DNA of 64,000 nucleotides from Nicotiana tabacum (taxonomy: Eukaryota; Streptophyta; Magnoliopsida; Solanales; Solanaceae), in contig NC_134102.1 in the NCBI RefSeq assembly GCF_000715075.1, positions 101,516,266-101,580,265 on the forward strand. Reading direction: 5' to 3'. Made by a program: the position numbers and the translations under genes. Each line of letters opens with the position of its first letter. Position 1 is the stretch's first letter. Below, in pieces: positions 1-10,999 of this stretch. The notes beneath the pieces are model-generated. The model did not search any database, was not told the DNA's origin, and worked only from the letters and a program-made list of their open reading frames with translations.

Positions 1-448
1 ACTCAGTACGAGTCCCGTTTTGTAGATTTGGCTCGTCATGCTCTCCTTTTACTACCTACTGAGGGAGAGAGAGTGAGGAGGTTTATTGAGGGTCTCGCTC
101 ACCCTATCAGGCTTCAGATGGCCAAGGAGACCGGAAGTGAGATTTATTTTCAAACGGCTCCTAATGTCACGAGGAGGATCGAGATGGTTCTTGCATAAGA
201 GAGGGCAGAGGTCTAATATGAGGCCTCGTCAGTTCGGTGGTTTCAGTGGTGCCTCGTCTGGAGGCAGGGGTACTTATGGTAGGGGTCAGGTACCTAGAGG
301 TGGAGGTCAGACCATTAGAGGTGGAGGACAAGCGGGTAGAAGGCGTCCTAGAGGTGGAGACCCATATGTTATTATATTTGTTTTATGGTATGGCGTAGGT
401 TGTTACATCAAATGGTGTCGTTATGGGTACGACCTCGATTTAAAATAA
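1..448 (+). pseudogene. gag fragment (capsid end and Gly/Arg-rich tail)
   Basis: Frame 1 reads the C-terminal part of a gypsy Gag capsid (YESRFVDLARHALLLLPTEG, then RRFIEGL), which packages element RNA in virus-like particles. It ends at a TAA at 196-198, probably a former CAA codon. The downstream basic tail rich in RGG/GGQ is read in another frame up to 448, so there is a frameshift as well as a stop. The end of the tail, reading DLDLK before its stop, does not resemble the usual gag-protease boundary. The sister copy at 55494-55941 carries the same TAA and frame change, so these lesions predate the duplication. Confidence 0.85.
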
Positions 449-1254
449 AGGAATAATTTCCTTAACTTGATTCGGTTCTGAGTATCAAGACGAGTCCTCC
501 TATTGTGCTCCACTTATGAGTGAGCTTCGTAATTCTATAATCTACTTATGTGTTTACTCATGTTGGGAGATTCTATGGAGATAACTACGCCTATCATTCC
601 ATATTGGTCACTAATAAGAGCTGTGAGGCTAAATGTGGCTTTCTACTACTCATGTCGGTAAGTTTTGATGTAATTTACGGATAATTAATTACAAATTCTG
701 AATTATACGCCCTACTGGTGTGGGGTTCATTATGTGTTGTGATTTTGTGTAACCGCAGTTATGTAAAAAGAGAAAATAGAAATTTTCTATTGGCACGATA
801 TGCATATTACTTGTGATCCAGAACTGAGGACGACATCCTCGAATTTTTAATATAAATCAATATGTTTAAATCGGGCTACGAGCTACGGTGAAAGTTATAT
901 AAGGATGAGATCCTTATGAGGAAAAATTCTTGTGTTTAAGTTCTCCCTTATGAAATTTAATTTGTACTATACTACTAATAGGGAGTCATGCCTGCTAGGC
1001 TTATTTGACAATTGTTGTATGAAATTCTCAGTGCATATTTGCCAAAATATTGAATTTTGTAATCATTGAGTTTTAACCTACGAGGTAGGTGCTCGCCCAT
1101 GTGGCATTAAATGTTACTCGTTAATTAGGATAAATAATTATGAGGTCTTCATGCCTCGCATCTCGTTATCAGTATTGTGAAGGTTTGCAACGGGAGTTTT
1201 TATTAACATGAGGTTAATTGGCAATTCGGTAATTAATCATGAACAACTTTTAAG
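449..1254 (+). pseudogene. Decayed gag-protease/RT linker region
   Basis: No open frame survives. Scattered stretches around 545-700 still align by eye with the protease region of related gypsy elements: the words for YVSTPVGDS, a later YRS-like word and DLLLL are recognisable but riddled with indels. The same decayed sequence recurs at 31831-32640, 47181-47988 and 55942-56746. The decay is therefore ancestral to all four copies and not local. The assignment to protease is inference from order and weak residual similarity. Confidence 0.55.
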
Positions 1255-1443
1255 AACAAATATCCGCTGCCAAGAATTGATGACTTATTTGATCAGCTTC
1301 AGGGTGCCAAGGTATTTTCGAAGATCGATTTGAGGTTTGGTTACCATCAGTTGACGATTAGGGCATCTGATGTCCCTAAGACAACTTTTAGGACTCGGTA
1401 TAGGCATTACGAATTCCTAGTGATGTCATTTGGGTTGACAAAT
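1255..1443 (+). pseudogene. Reverse transcriptase, 5' half
   Basis: Translation gives the N-terminal RT fingers and palm: [20 protein letters not shown], then KIDL, and ends with VMSFGLTN. This is the standard Ty3/gypsy RT path, in which the Asp of KIDL is the first catalytic residue. The gene stops at FGLTN because a minus-strand element is inserted there. The frame resumes as [10 protein letters not shown] at 11000, exactly the next residues expected. A GYHQ motif is intact but SG is changed to FG. Confidence 0.9.
1439..1443. repeat. Target-site duplication CAAAT, left
   Basis: CAAAT directly precedes the left LTR at 1444 and recurs directly after the right LTR at 10995-10999. Five bases is the usual gypsy duplication length. 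Removing the insertion and one CAAAT restores a continuous RT reading frame across FGLTN/APTPF. Confidence 0.93.
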
Positions 1444-4007
1444 TATCACGACCCAAAATCCTAACATGTCGTGATGGCACCTATCTCAGTACTAGGCAAG
1501 CCGACAACATCTATAACCCATGATTTCATTTAAGTTTAAAAACGTAACGCTTAATACAATACCAAAGATCTAGCAATTTCCGATACAACACTCCCAAAAC
1601 CTGGTGTCACTGAGTACATGAACATCTAATATGAGTACAAGTCTGAAAAATATGGTCTATAATAGTCTGAGACCAAATACAGTAAATAAGGAGATAGAGA
1701 AGGAGAGACAAGGTCTGCGGAACACGACAGCTACCTCAAAATCTCCTGAAAATCAACTGCGCGAAATGATCAACACCCGCTATGTTCAGGAACACCTGGA
1801 TCTGCATACGAAGTACAAGGTGTAGTATGAGTATAACAAACTCAGCAAGTAACAATAATAACTAAGGAACTGAATATAATGACGAGCTACACAGTCATAG
1901 TTCACTTTTAGTAGTTCCAGCAAAGAATAGACATGCTTTCAAATCCGGCGGTTTAAGTCAAATCAATTTTATACAGTTCAATTTCAAGTAATCCGGATAT
2001 AAATTCTTTCACAGATTTCACAACAATGACAGATAGCAACAAAGTGCAACAACAAATGCAAAACAAGTACAGCCTCTCAGGCAACAGTCACTCAGCTCAT
2101 CACAACAGCTCAACCACTCGGCTCTCAGTCCTCAGCACTCATACTCAATGGGTACCCGCGCTCACTAGGGTGTGTACAGACTCTGGAGGGGCTCCTACAG
2201 CCCATGCTCCATAATCTGCATGGACAACTCACGTGCTATAATATCATGCACGGAAAACTCACGTGCCATAATATCCTTACCTCACCGACAGGCCCTCAGC
2301 CTTACTCAGACCTCAACCTCTCAAGTCTCTCGGGCTATCAGGAATCACAAAGATCAGCCCAAACAAAGATAACATAGTATATCAACAAATATCCAGAAAG
2401 ATTGAGGTATAATACGCAAGAAAAATCATGATTGAGTACAAGACAGTAATTAGCAAATAATTCAACAAGTACGCGACCTCTACGGGTCTCAATAGTACTA
2501 AAACATAGCCTAAGCATGATTTCTAACATGATTTATAGTCAAATTTCTTCAACACATAGAGATCATATAGCTAACAATAAATTATTCAACTTTACAATTT
2601 TTCGGGACGGACCAAGTCACAATCCCCTCGGTGCACGCCCACACGCCCGTCACCTAGCATGTGCGCCACTTCCAAAATAATCACATGATACCAAAATCCG
2701 GGGTTTCATACTCTCAGGACTAGATTTATAATTGTTACTTACCTCAACCCGTGTAATTCTTTATTCTGTTATGCCTTTTGCACGAGAATTGGTCTCTGAA
2801 AGCCTCGTATCTAGCCATAATTAATTCGATTCAGTCAATACAAATTATTGTAATTACTTCCAAAAGGAAATACTAATTTTTCCAATAAAATCTGAAATTA
2901 ACTTAAAAACATCGCTCGTAGAGCCCACATCTCGGAACCCGACAAAGGTTACAGAATATGAACGCTCCTCCAACCACGAGTCCAACCATACAAATTTTAC
3001 CAAAATCCGACACCAACTCGTCCCTCAAATCTTCAATTAAAGCCTATGAAGAATTCTATCATTTTCAACCCAATCCTTACCCATTTGTACTTAATAATTT
3101 TTTCACAACCTTATTAGTATGTATACATAATACTCTTACACCCAAGAATCATACTATAAATCACCCATTTTTACTCCAAACCCGAAATTGAAGGATTGAG
3201 GAAAGAAATTCTTATCTCTTTGAAACCCTAGCAAGATCTTTGTGAAATCTTCAAACCTTGAACAAGAATTGATGGATAAATGACTAAGTATTCACTTTCT
3301 CTCTCTAAAATGCTCTCACCTCTCTCTAAAATATCAGATTTTGGCTAAAAAATGAGTTTCAAGGGCTATAAATCGAAGTTGGGTCGGGTAAAAAATTAGA
3401 AAGAATGGAAGTTCCGACGCAGTTATGCGATCGCATAACAGGTATGCGGTCTGCATACCTGCCGCATAGTTTGGCCTCCAAAGCTGGGCGTTACTGACCC
3501 GGTATGCGGTCATTATGCGGCCCGCATACTTGTTCTACGGTCGCATAATGCACCGCAAAATAGATCTGCGGTCGCATAGTACACCACAAAATTTCCTCAA
3601 ATCTTGCCCCTCTCCTGATCCACTTTGCGACCATTATGCGGTCCGCAGAGTGATTCTGCAACCGCATAGTGGTCACAGAAATGACCTTTTTCCGACAAAA
3701 TTTTTCTTTACACATTGGTGCATTGTTCAACCCTATAATCTTTGTGCTAATTGATCTACCTCGGCACCACCAAACCATAATTTCCTTAGCAAAATTTCTC
3801 CGAGGTCGTTACACATAAGTCAACATCCGGTCAACCTTTTTAACTTAAATTCTAAACCTTGGAACTAAGTGCTCCAAATCATTTCAAAACCTCACCGGAC
3901 CCAAACCAAATACCCCGGAAAGCCAAATAACAATTGTAATTCATAATTTGAGCGGTAAATGGGAAAACAGGATTACAATAGTTAAAGTGACCGGCCGGGT
4001 CATTACA
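1444..4007 (-). repeat. 3' LTR of nested element, copy 1
   Basis: 2564-bp LTR matching 8960-10994 end to end apart from two blocks missing from the other LTR. The plus-strand left terminus reads TATCACGACCC where the other LTR has TGTCACGACCC, so the terminal TG is mutated to TA. The right terminus is GGGTCATTACA. Small frames inside, such as 1631-1825 and 2958-3191, are not genes. A cluster of TGCGGTCGCA-like palindromes lies at about 3420-3680, beside the TATA-like word near 3370. Confidence 0.93.
3420..3680. promoter_or_regulatory. Cluster of TGCGGTCGCA-type palindromes in LTR
   Basis: Within the LTR, variants of the palindrome TATGCGGTCCGCATA occur many times in about 260 bp, for example at 3425-3439, 3443-3457, 3501-3528, 3537-3550 and 3620-3650. 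The same cluster lies at 10410-10670 and 58915-59170. A related but smaller set sits at 13760-13910 in the unrelated plus-strand LTR. A regulatory role is inference from the position next to the TATA-like word and from recurrence in two families. Confidence 0.45.
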
Positions 4008-4020
4008 TTCTCCCTCTCTT
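4008..4020 (-). other. Polypurine tract of nested element, copy 1
   Basis: On the minus strand AAGAGAGGGAGAA abuts the 3' LTR. This is the position and composition expected for the plus-strand primer of reverse transcription. Copy 2 has the purer AAGAGGGGGAGAA at 59502-59514. Confidence 0.85.
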
Positions 4021-4029
4021 AAGCAAACG

Positions 4030-4875
4030 TTCGTCCTCGAACATGCTTAGAATTATACCTGGAGTCTTAAATAGATGTGGATATTTGCTCCGCATCTCCT
4101 GCTCAATCTCCCAAGTAGCTTCTCTGACTGGCTGGCCTCTCCACTACACCTTCACCGAAGTTATGTTCTTTGATCTCAACTTTCGAACCTGCCGGTCTAA
4201 AATAGCCACCAGCTCCACATCATAAGTCAAATTACCGTCCAGTTGTACTATACTGAAATCCAAAATAACAGATCCCCGACATACTTTCGGAGCATGGATA
4301 CATGGAACACTTAATGAACACCTGATAGACTTGGTGGCAAGCTAAGTTCTTAAGCGACTTCTCCTATTTTCTTAAGTATCTCAAAAGGCCCAATATACCG
4401 AGGGCTCAACTTGCCCTTCTTCCCGAACCTCAACACACCCTTCATGGGTGAAATATTGAGCAGAACCTTCTCCCCAACCATGTGAACAACATCACGAACC
4501 TTCCTGTTGGCATAACTCTTCTGTCTAGACTGTGCCGTGCGAAGCCGTTCCTGAATTACTTTAACCTTCTCTAAAGCATCTTGAACTAAGTCAGTACCCA
4601 ATAGTCTAACCTCACCAGGCTCAAACCAACCCACCAGAGACCAACACCCTCTCCTATATAAAGCTTCATACAGAGCCATCTGAATGCTTTGACTGGTAGC
4701 TATTATTGTAAGCAAACTCCGCGAATGGAAGAAATTGATCCCAAGAACCCCAAAAATCAATGACACAAGCACGTAGCATATCCTCCAATATCTGAATAGT
4801 ACGCTCAGACTGTCCGTCCGTCTGAGGGTGAAATGTTGTACTCAACTGAACTTGTGTGCCTAATTCTCGCTGCAC
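4030..4875 (-). pseudogene. Integrase C-terminal half, copy 1
   Basis: Minus-strand translation starts with QRELGTQVQLSTTFHPQTDG and GQSERT, the region of the third catalytic residue (Glu) of the DDE integrase core. A +1 insertion after NNSYQS switches frame; the expected SIQMA-YEALY continues at 4772-4350 with FGKKGKLSPRYIGPFEIL, the GPF/Y module typical of plant gypsy integrases. It then reaches a stop after GEVA and further decayed C-terminal sequence to about 4030. The frameshift is also present in copy 2. Confidence 0.88.
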
Positions 4876-4881
4876 TGCCCT

Positions 4882-5709
4882 TCAAAACTGTGAGGTAAAC
4901 TGCGTACCCCGATCTGAAATAATGGACACCGGCACGCCATGTAGGCAAACAATCTCGCGAATATAAATCCCAGCCAACCGTTCCGAAGAATAATTAGTAC
5001 CAACTGGAATAAAATGCTCAGATTTGGTTAGCCGATCTACAATCACCCAAACATCATCAAACTTTCTCAAGGTCCGTGGGAGCCCAACTACGAAGTCCAT
5101 GGTAATACGCTTCCATTTCCACTCCGGAATTTCAAGTCTCTGTAGCAATCCGCCCGGTCTATGATGCTCGTACTTTACCTGTTGACAATTTAAACACCGA
5201 GATACAAACCCAACTATATCTTTCTTCATCCGCCTCCACCAATAGTGCTGCCTCAAATCTTGATACATCTTCGCGACACCTAGATGAATAGAGTACAGTG
5301 AACTGTGAGCTTCCTGGAGAATCAGCTCATGCAAACCATCTACATTAGGCACACATAGCTTGCCCTGCATCCGTAATACACCATCATCTCCAATAGTGAC
5401 TTCCTTGGCATCACCGTGTTGAACCGTGTCCTTAAGGACAAGAAAATGTGGATCATCATACTGGCGCTCTCTTATGCGATCATATAAAGAAGACCGAGAA
5501 ACCACACAGGCCAAAACTCGATTTGGCTCGGAAACATCCAATCTAACAAACTGATTAGCCAAGGCCTGAACATCCAAGGCTAAAGGCCTCTTTGCTACCG
5601 GTAAGTATGCTAAGCTGCCCAAACTCTCCGCCTTACGACTCAAGGCATCGACCACCACATTGGCCTTTCCGGGATGATAGAGAATGGTGATATCATAATC
5701 CTTAAGCAA
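4882..5709 (-). pseudogene. RNase H end and integrase N-terminal half, copy 1
   Basis: An open frame of 275 codons begins in the RNase H tail ([20 protein letters not shown]). It continues through the HHCC zinc-binding integrase domain, where CLNCQQVKYEH keeps its CxxC pair, then the first catalytic Asp in VIVDRLTKS and the second in IISDRGTQFTSQF. It ends at TGA where other copies have Trp (FW). Integrase inserts cDNA into the host chromosome. This copy keeps both core Asp residues but is interrupted by the stop and by the downstream frameshift. Confidence 0.9.
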
Positions 5710-5867
5710 CTCTAACCATATTCGCTACTGCATATTCACAATATACAATATACGACCCTGAACCTGTAGGCAACACCAATACTGGGGTTATAGTCAAAGC
5801 TGTCTTGAGCTTATAAAAGCTCTCTTCACACTCATCCAACCACCTGAACGGAGCACCTTTCTGGGGT
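5710..5867 (-). pseudogene. RNase H remnant with internal deletion, copy 1
   Basis: Only the beginning and end of RNase H remain. Compared with 61231-61463 of copy 2, about 227 bp are missing at 5732-5737, removing the segment that carries the catalytic Glu and the TDHRSL Asp. The flanks show a short shared CA-containing word, consistent with a slippage or end-joining deletion. The enzyme would normally degrade RNA in the RNA/DNA hybrid. Confidence 0.85.
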
Positions 5868-6464
5868 TTATTTAGTCATAGGCGATGGAATAGACGAGAA
5901 TCCTTCCGCGAAGCGACGATAATAACCGGCCAAGCAGAGAAAACTCTGAATCTCAGTAACTGAAGAGGGCCTAGGCCAATTCTGAACTGCCTCTATTTTC
6001 TTTGGATCCACCTTAATTCCTTCACTGGACACTATATGTCCCAAGAATGCCACTGAACTAAGCCAAAACTCGCACTTAGAAAATTTAGCATAAAGTCTCT
6101 CCTCTCTCAACCTATGTAATACAATACCCAAGTGTCGTGCATGCTCCTCCTGGTTACGTGAGTACACCAGAATATTATCAATAAATACCACGATAAATAA
6201 ATCAAGATGTGGCTGGAATACACTATTCATCAAATGCATAAATGTTGTTGGGGCATTGATTAGCCCAAAAGACATCACAAGAAATTCATAGTGGCCATAA
6301 CGAGTTTTGAATGCCGTCTTCAGAATATCCGAATCCCGAATCTTCAACTGGTGATACCCAGACCTCAAATCGATTTTGGAGAACACCCTCGCTCCCTGAA
6401 GCTGGTCAAATAAGTCATCAATACGTGGAAAGGGATATTTATTTTTGATTGTAACTTTGTTCAA
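5868..6464 (-). pseudogene. Reverse transcriptase palm/thumb, copy 1
   Basis: An open stretch of 198 codons from [20 protein letters not shown] through [26 protein letters not shown] and the active-site box to [20 protein letters not shown] and [12 protein letters not shown]. This is Ty3/gypsy RT. The active-site box reads [10 protein letters not shown] (near 6175-6190). The family norm is FIDD, so the second Asp is replaced by Asn, which should abolish polymerisation. The same Asn is in copy 2. Upstream it is cut off from protease by an in-frame stop at 6471. Confidence 0.93.
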
Positions 6465-6470
6465 CTGCCT

Positions 6471-7394
6471 TTAATCGATGCACATCCGCATAGTACCATC
6501 TTTCTTTTTCACAAACAGAACTGGTGCACCCCAAGGTGACACACTAGGCCTAATAAATCCCTTTTCAAGGAGTTCCTGAAGTTGCTCTTTCAATTCTTTT
6601 AACTCAGATGGTGCCATACGATACAGAGGAATAGAAACGGGTTGAGTGCCCTGCACCAAGTCAATACCAAAATCAATATCCCTGTCGGACGGCATACCCG
6701 ACAGGTCTGTAGGAAATACATCAGGAAAGTCTCTCACTACCGGTATTGAATCAATAGTAGGAGTATCTGCATCAACATCTCTCACAAAAGCCAAGTATGA
6801 CAAACACCCCTTCCCAACCATACGTTGGGCTTTCAAATAAGAAATTACCTTGCTAGGAACAAAATCTAGAGAACCTCTCCACTCAACCTTTGGCAACCCC
6901 GGCATGGTCAACATCATGGTTTTTACGTGACAGTTCAGAATAGCATGACATGGAGACAACCAATCCATACCCAGGATTACATCGAAATCAACCATACCGA
7001 GTAATAAAAGATCAACCCTAGTCTCCAGTTCCCCAATAGTTACCACACACGACCGATACACACGGTCCATAGTAATAATATCGCCCACCGGTGTAGATAC
7101 ACTAACATGTGAAACTACGGACTCACAAGGCATATCCAGATAATGAGCAAAATACAATGATACATATGAATAAGTAGAACCAAGGTCAAATAATATAGAA
7201 GCCTCCTTGTGGAACACTGAAACAATACCTGTGATCACTGCATTTGAAGCAACAACATCTGGCTTGGCAAGAAAAGCAAAGAATCGAGCTTGCCCGCCAC
7301 CTGATCGGCCTCCCTCTCTTGGGCGACCCCTAGCTGCCTGACCCCCACCCCAAACTGGCTGGGTGGGTGGTGTAACTACTGGTGCTGGTGCCAT
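6471..7394 (-). pseudogene. Aspartic protease and RT start, copy 1
   Basis: A 307-codon open frame on the minus strand. It begins in the proline-rich gag-protease linker ([19 protein letters not shown]), passes the protease motif [13 protein letters not shown] and continues [13 protein letters not shown] and [10 protein letters not shown], ending in RT at [12 protein letters not shown]. The copy 2 frame has FDPGSTYS at the active site; here Pro is changed to Leu. The stop at 6471 replaces the Tyr found in copy 2 after CID (TAT to TAA). The protease would normally cut the Gag-Pol polyprotein. Confidence 0.9.
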
Positions 7395-7424
7395 TGGTCG
7401 AGAACTCTACTGTGGAGCCCCACT

Positions 7425-8758
7425 CAATAGCCTAGGACAATCTCTCTTGAAATGACCCAATTCTCCGCACTCGAAACAACCCCTCCTCTAACGAAACTGC
7501 TGCTCCTGATAACCCGAAGAATTACCTGTATAAGCCAGAGCGGATGAGGCCTGATGAGAACTCTACGCTGGTAGTGCACTGAGTGAAGAGTGGCATGAGT
7601 GAGCACTATAAAATCTGTGGCAAGCTGATGCACCACGATGAACTGGACAACCCGCCTGAGCGTGTCTGTAAGAACGGCTCCTACTACGGTAAAACTGACC
7701 CCCTGAAGGAACACCGCTGAAATCATCGGAACCATGAGGCCTCTTAGCCTCCCTTTCAACCCGTTCCTGGCTGTGAACCATCTCAATCTGACGAGCAATG
7801 TCAACAACCTCGTCAAAAGTAGCACCAGACACTCTCTCTCTAGTCATGAGTAATCGCAGCTGAAAAGTGAGGCCATCTATGAACCTCCTGATCCTTTCCT
7901 TGTTTATAGGAATCAACCAGATAGCATGACGGGCCAATTCTGAAAATCTCATCTCATACTGCGTTACTGACATATCACCCTGACGAAGCTACTCAAACTC
8001 CTTGCGCAGCTCCTCTCCGCGGGACTGAGGTACGAACTTCTCCAAGAATATACCGGAGAACTGTTGCCAGGTAAGGGGTGCTGCACCGACCGACCTACAC
8101 CTCTCGTAAGACTCCCACCATCTGAAGGCAGCCTTAGAAAACTGAAAAATGATGAATGAGACCCCACTGGTCTCTAGAATACCCGTTATCCGAAGCATCC
8201 GCTGACACTTATCCAAAAAACCCTGGGCATCCTCTGACTCAGCACCTCTAAAAGATGGAGGTCGAAGCCTCTCAAATCTCTCAAGTCTCCTCTGCTCATC
8301 ATCTGCCATAACAGGAACTACCGGGGCCTGAGCAGCTGCAACTGACTGGGCTGGTAGTGCCCCCGGTATCTGAAGTCTATGTACTACCTGGTCTGGAGTA
8401 TAGGAAACGGGCGTATGAGTACCTCCCCCGGCCTGAGAAGCGGCAGGTGCGGCCTGAGCCGAAACCACCTAAGCCAGACCAGTGCAAGCTGCCAATATCT
8501 AGGTCAAAGTCTCATGAAGGCCTGGAATCTCAATGGGCACAGCTGGTGCCTGAGCTGATCCTATCGGCTCGGCTATATCTAGAATCTGCTCCTGAGCTGG
8601 TGCAACTGGTGGTACTACAGGTACTGGTCCAACTGTGGAACGAGCTACACCTCGACCTCAACCTCGATCTCGACCTCTACCACAGCCTCGGCCTCTCGCG
8701 GCCCTAACTGGTGGAACTGGTGGCTGACCGTCCGATCCGGTAGTACGTGTTCTCATCA
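7425..8758 (-). pseudogene. gag of nested element, copy 1
   Basis: Gag start is best placed near 8758, where the minus strand reads MMRTRTTGS followed by an Arg/Gly-rich leader. Capsid follows in two readable pieces: 8468-7989 (RLERFERLRPPSFRGAESED, then FRWWESYERCR) and 7973-7563 (SVTQYEMRFSELARHAI). They are separated by a TAG in place of CAG. A CCHC zinc knuckle, CFECGELGHFKRDC, is readable at 7437-7481 and would bind element RNA. Stops in the leader, after KEFE and before the knuckle show the gene is dead. Confidence 0.88.
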
Positions 8759-8943
8759 TCTGGGAGAGAATAGAATAACATAAATTTAGTTTCCGAAATC
8801 AACAATTTCGCACGACAAAATACAAGAAAGTGAAATTTTCCTAAGGGTTCTGCAGCCTCTCAAAGATAAGCACAGACGTCTCGGTACCGATCCGCAAGAC
8901 TCTACTAAACCTGCTCATGACTCGTGAGACCTATGTAACCTAG

Positions 8944-8955
8944 GCTCTATTACCA
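8944..8955 (-). other. Primer binding site, initiator-Met tRNA type
   Basis: Just inside the 5' LTR the minus strand reads TGGTAATAGAGC. This differs at two positions from TGGTATCAGAGC, the usual complement of the plant initiator-methionine tRNA 3' end. It lies four bases from the LTR end, as expected for a minus-strand cDNA primer site. Confidence 0.75.
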
Positions 8956-8959
8956 ACTT

Positions 8960-10994
8960 TGTCACGACCCAAAATCCTAACCTGTCATGATAACGCCTAT
9001 CTCAGTACTAGGCAAGCCGACAACATCAATAACCCACGATTTCTTTTAAATTTAAAAACGTAACGCTTAATACAATACCAAAGATCTAGCAATTTTCGAT
9101 ACAAACATTCCCAAAACCTGGTGTCACTGAGTACATGAGCATCTAATATGAGTACAAGTCTGGAAAATACGGTCTATAATAGTATGAGACAAAATACAGT
9201 AAATAAGGAGATAGAGAAGGAGAGACAAGGTCTGCGGAACACGGCAACTACTTTAAAATCTCCTGAAAATCAACTACGCGAAATGATCAACACCTGCTAT
9301 GTTCAGGAACACCTGGATCTACACACAAAGTGCAGGGTGTAGTATAAGTACAACCAACTCAGCAAGTAACAATAATAACTAAGGAACTGAAGATAATGAC
9401 GAGCTACACAGTCATAGTTTACTTTTAGTAGTTCCAGCAAAGAATAGACATGCTTTCAAATCCGGCAGTTTAAGTTTAAGTCAAATCAATTTTATACAGT
9501 TCAATTTCAAATAATCCAGATATAAATTCTTTGAGAGATTTCACAACAATGACAGATAGCCACCAAGTGCAACAACAAATGCAAAACAAGTACAGCCTCT
9601 CAGGCAATAGTCACTCAGCTCATCACAACAGCTCAACCACTCGGCTCTCAGCCCTCAGCACTCACACTCAATGGGTACCCGCGCTCACTGGGGGTGTGTA
9701 CAGACTCCGGATGGGCTCCTACATCACAAGCTCCATAATCTGCACGGATAACTCACGTGCTGCATGGACAACTCACGTGCTATAATATCATGCACGGACA
9801 ACTCACGTGCCATAATATCCTTACCTCATCGACAGGCCCTCGGCCTTACTCAGTCCTCAACCTCTCAAGTTTCTCAGTCTATCATGAATCACAAAGATCA
9901 GCCCAAACAAAGATAACATAGTATATCAACAAATATCTAGAAAGATTGAGGTATAATATGCAAGAAAAATTATGACTGAGTACAAGACAATAATTAGCAA
10001 ATAATTCAACAAGTACGCGACCTCTACGGGTCTCAACAGTACTATAACATAGCCTAAGCATGATTTCTAACATGATTTATAGTCAAATTTCTTCAACATA
10101 TAGAGATCATATAGCTAACAATAAATTATTCAACTTTACAGTTTTCCCGAGGCGGACCAAGTCACAATCCCCTCGGTGAACGCCCACACGCCCGTCACCT
10201 AGCATGTGCGCCACCTCCAACCTGTGTAATTCTTTATTCTGCTATGCCTTTTCCACGAGAATTGGTCTCCGAAAGTCTCGTATCTAGCCACAATTAATTT
10301 GATTCAGTCAATACAAACTATTGTAATTACTTCCATAAGGAAATACTAATTTTTCCAATAAAATCCGAAATTAACTCAAAAATTAGAAAGAATGGAAGCT
10401 CCGACGTAGTTATGCGATCGCATAATAGGTATGCGGTCCGCATACCGGCCGCATAATTTGGCCTCCAAAGCTGGGCGTTACTGACCCGGTCGGCGGTCAT
10501 TATGCGATCCGCATACTTGTTCTACGGTCGCATAATGCACCATAAAATAGGTCTGCGGTCGCATAGTGCACCGCAGATTTTTCTCAAATCTTGCCCCTCT
10601 CCTGATCCACTTTACGACCATTATGCGGTCCGCAGAGTGATTCTGCGACCGCATAGTGGTCGCAGAAATGACCTTTTTCCGGCATATTTTTCCTTTACAT
10701 ACTGGTGCATTGTTCAACCCTATAATCTTTGTACTAATTGATCTACCTCGACACCACCAAACCTTAATTTCCTTAGCAAAATTTCTCCGGGGTCGTTACA
10801 CATAAGTCAACATCCAGTCAACCTTTTTAACTTAAATTCTAAACCTTGGAACTAAGTGCTCCAAATCATTTCAAAACCTCATCGGACCCAAACCAAATAC
10901 CCCCGCAAGCCAAATAATAAATGTAATTCATAATTTGAGCAGTAAATGGGGAAACATGATTGCAATAGTCAAAGTGACTGGCCGGGTCATTACA
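8960..10994 (-). repeat. 5' LTR of nested element, copy 1
   Basis: 2035-bp LTR beginning TGTCACGACCC and ending TCATTACA on the plus strand. It is shorter than its partner because of two internal deletions. One removes about 90 bp near 10217 (partner 2665-2753). The other removes about 480 bp near 10382 (partner about 2905-3390) and takes out the sequence just downstream of the palindrome cluster, including the TATA-like word. As the 5' LTR it should have driven transcription, so this copy is probably promoterless. Confidence 0.93.
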
Positions 10995-10999
10995 CAAAT
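10995..10999. repeat. Target-site duplication CAAAT, right
   Basis: Partner of the CAAAT at 1439-1443. It directly follows the LTR terminus at 10994 and directly precedes GCCCCAACACC of the outer RT gene. Confidence 0.93.

Larger units (their letters stand above)
1444..10994 (-). mobile_element. Nested minus-strand Ty3/gypsy element, copy 1
   Basis: A full-span 9551-bp gypsy retrotransposon inserted in antisense into the RT gene of the outer element. Read on the minus strand it runs 5' LTR (8960-10994), PBS, gag, protease, RT, RNase H, integrase, PPT and 3' LTR (1444-4007). The 5-bp target duplication is intact. Coding regions contain stops, a frameshift shared with copy 2, a private RNase H deletion of about 227 bp, and an Asn in the RT active-site box, so the copy is not autonomous. 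Confidence 0.95.

Noticed and set aside
3491..3778. Overlapping opposite-strand frames 3491-3778 and 3515-3754
   Set aside because: Both follow the palindromic TGCGGTCGCA cluster of the LTR, which reads similarly on both strands.
8357..8707. 116-codon plus-strand frame opposite gag
   Set aside because: It is a shadow of the minus-strand gag leader, whose Arg/Gly-rich codons leave the opposite frame open.
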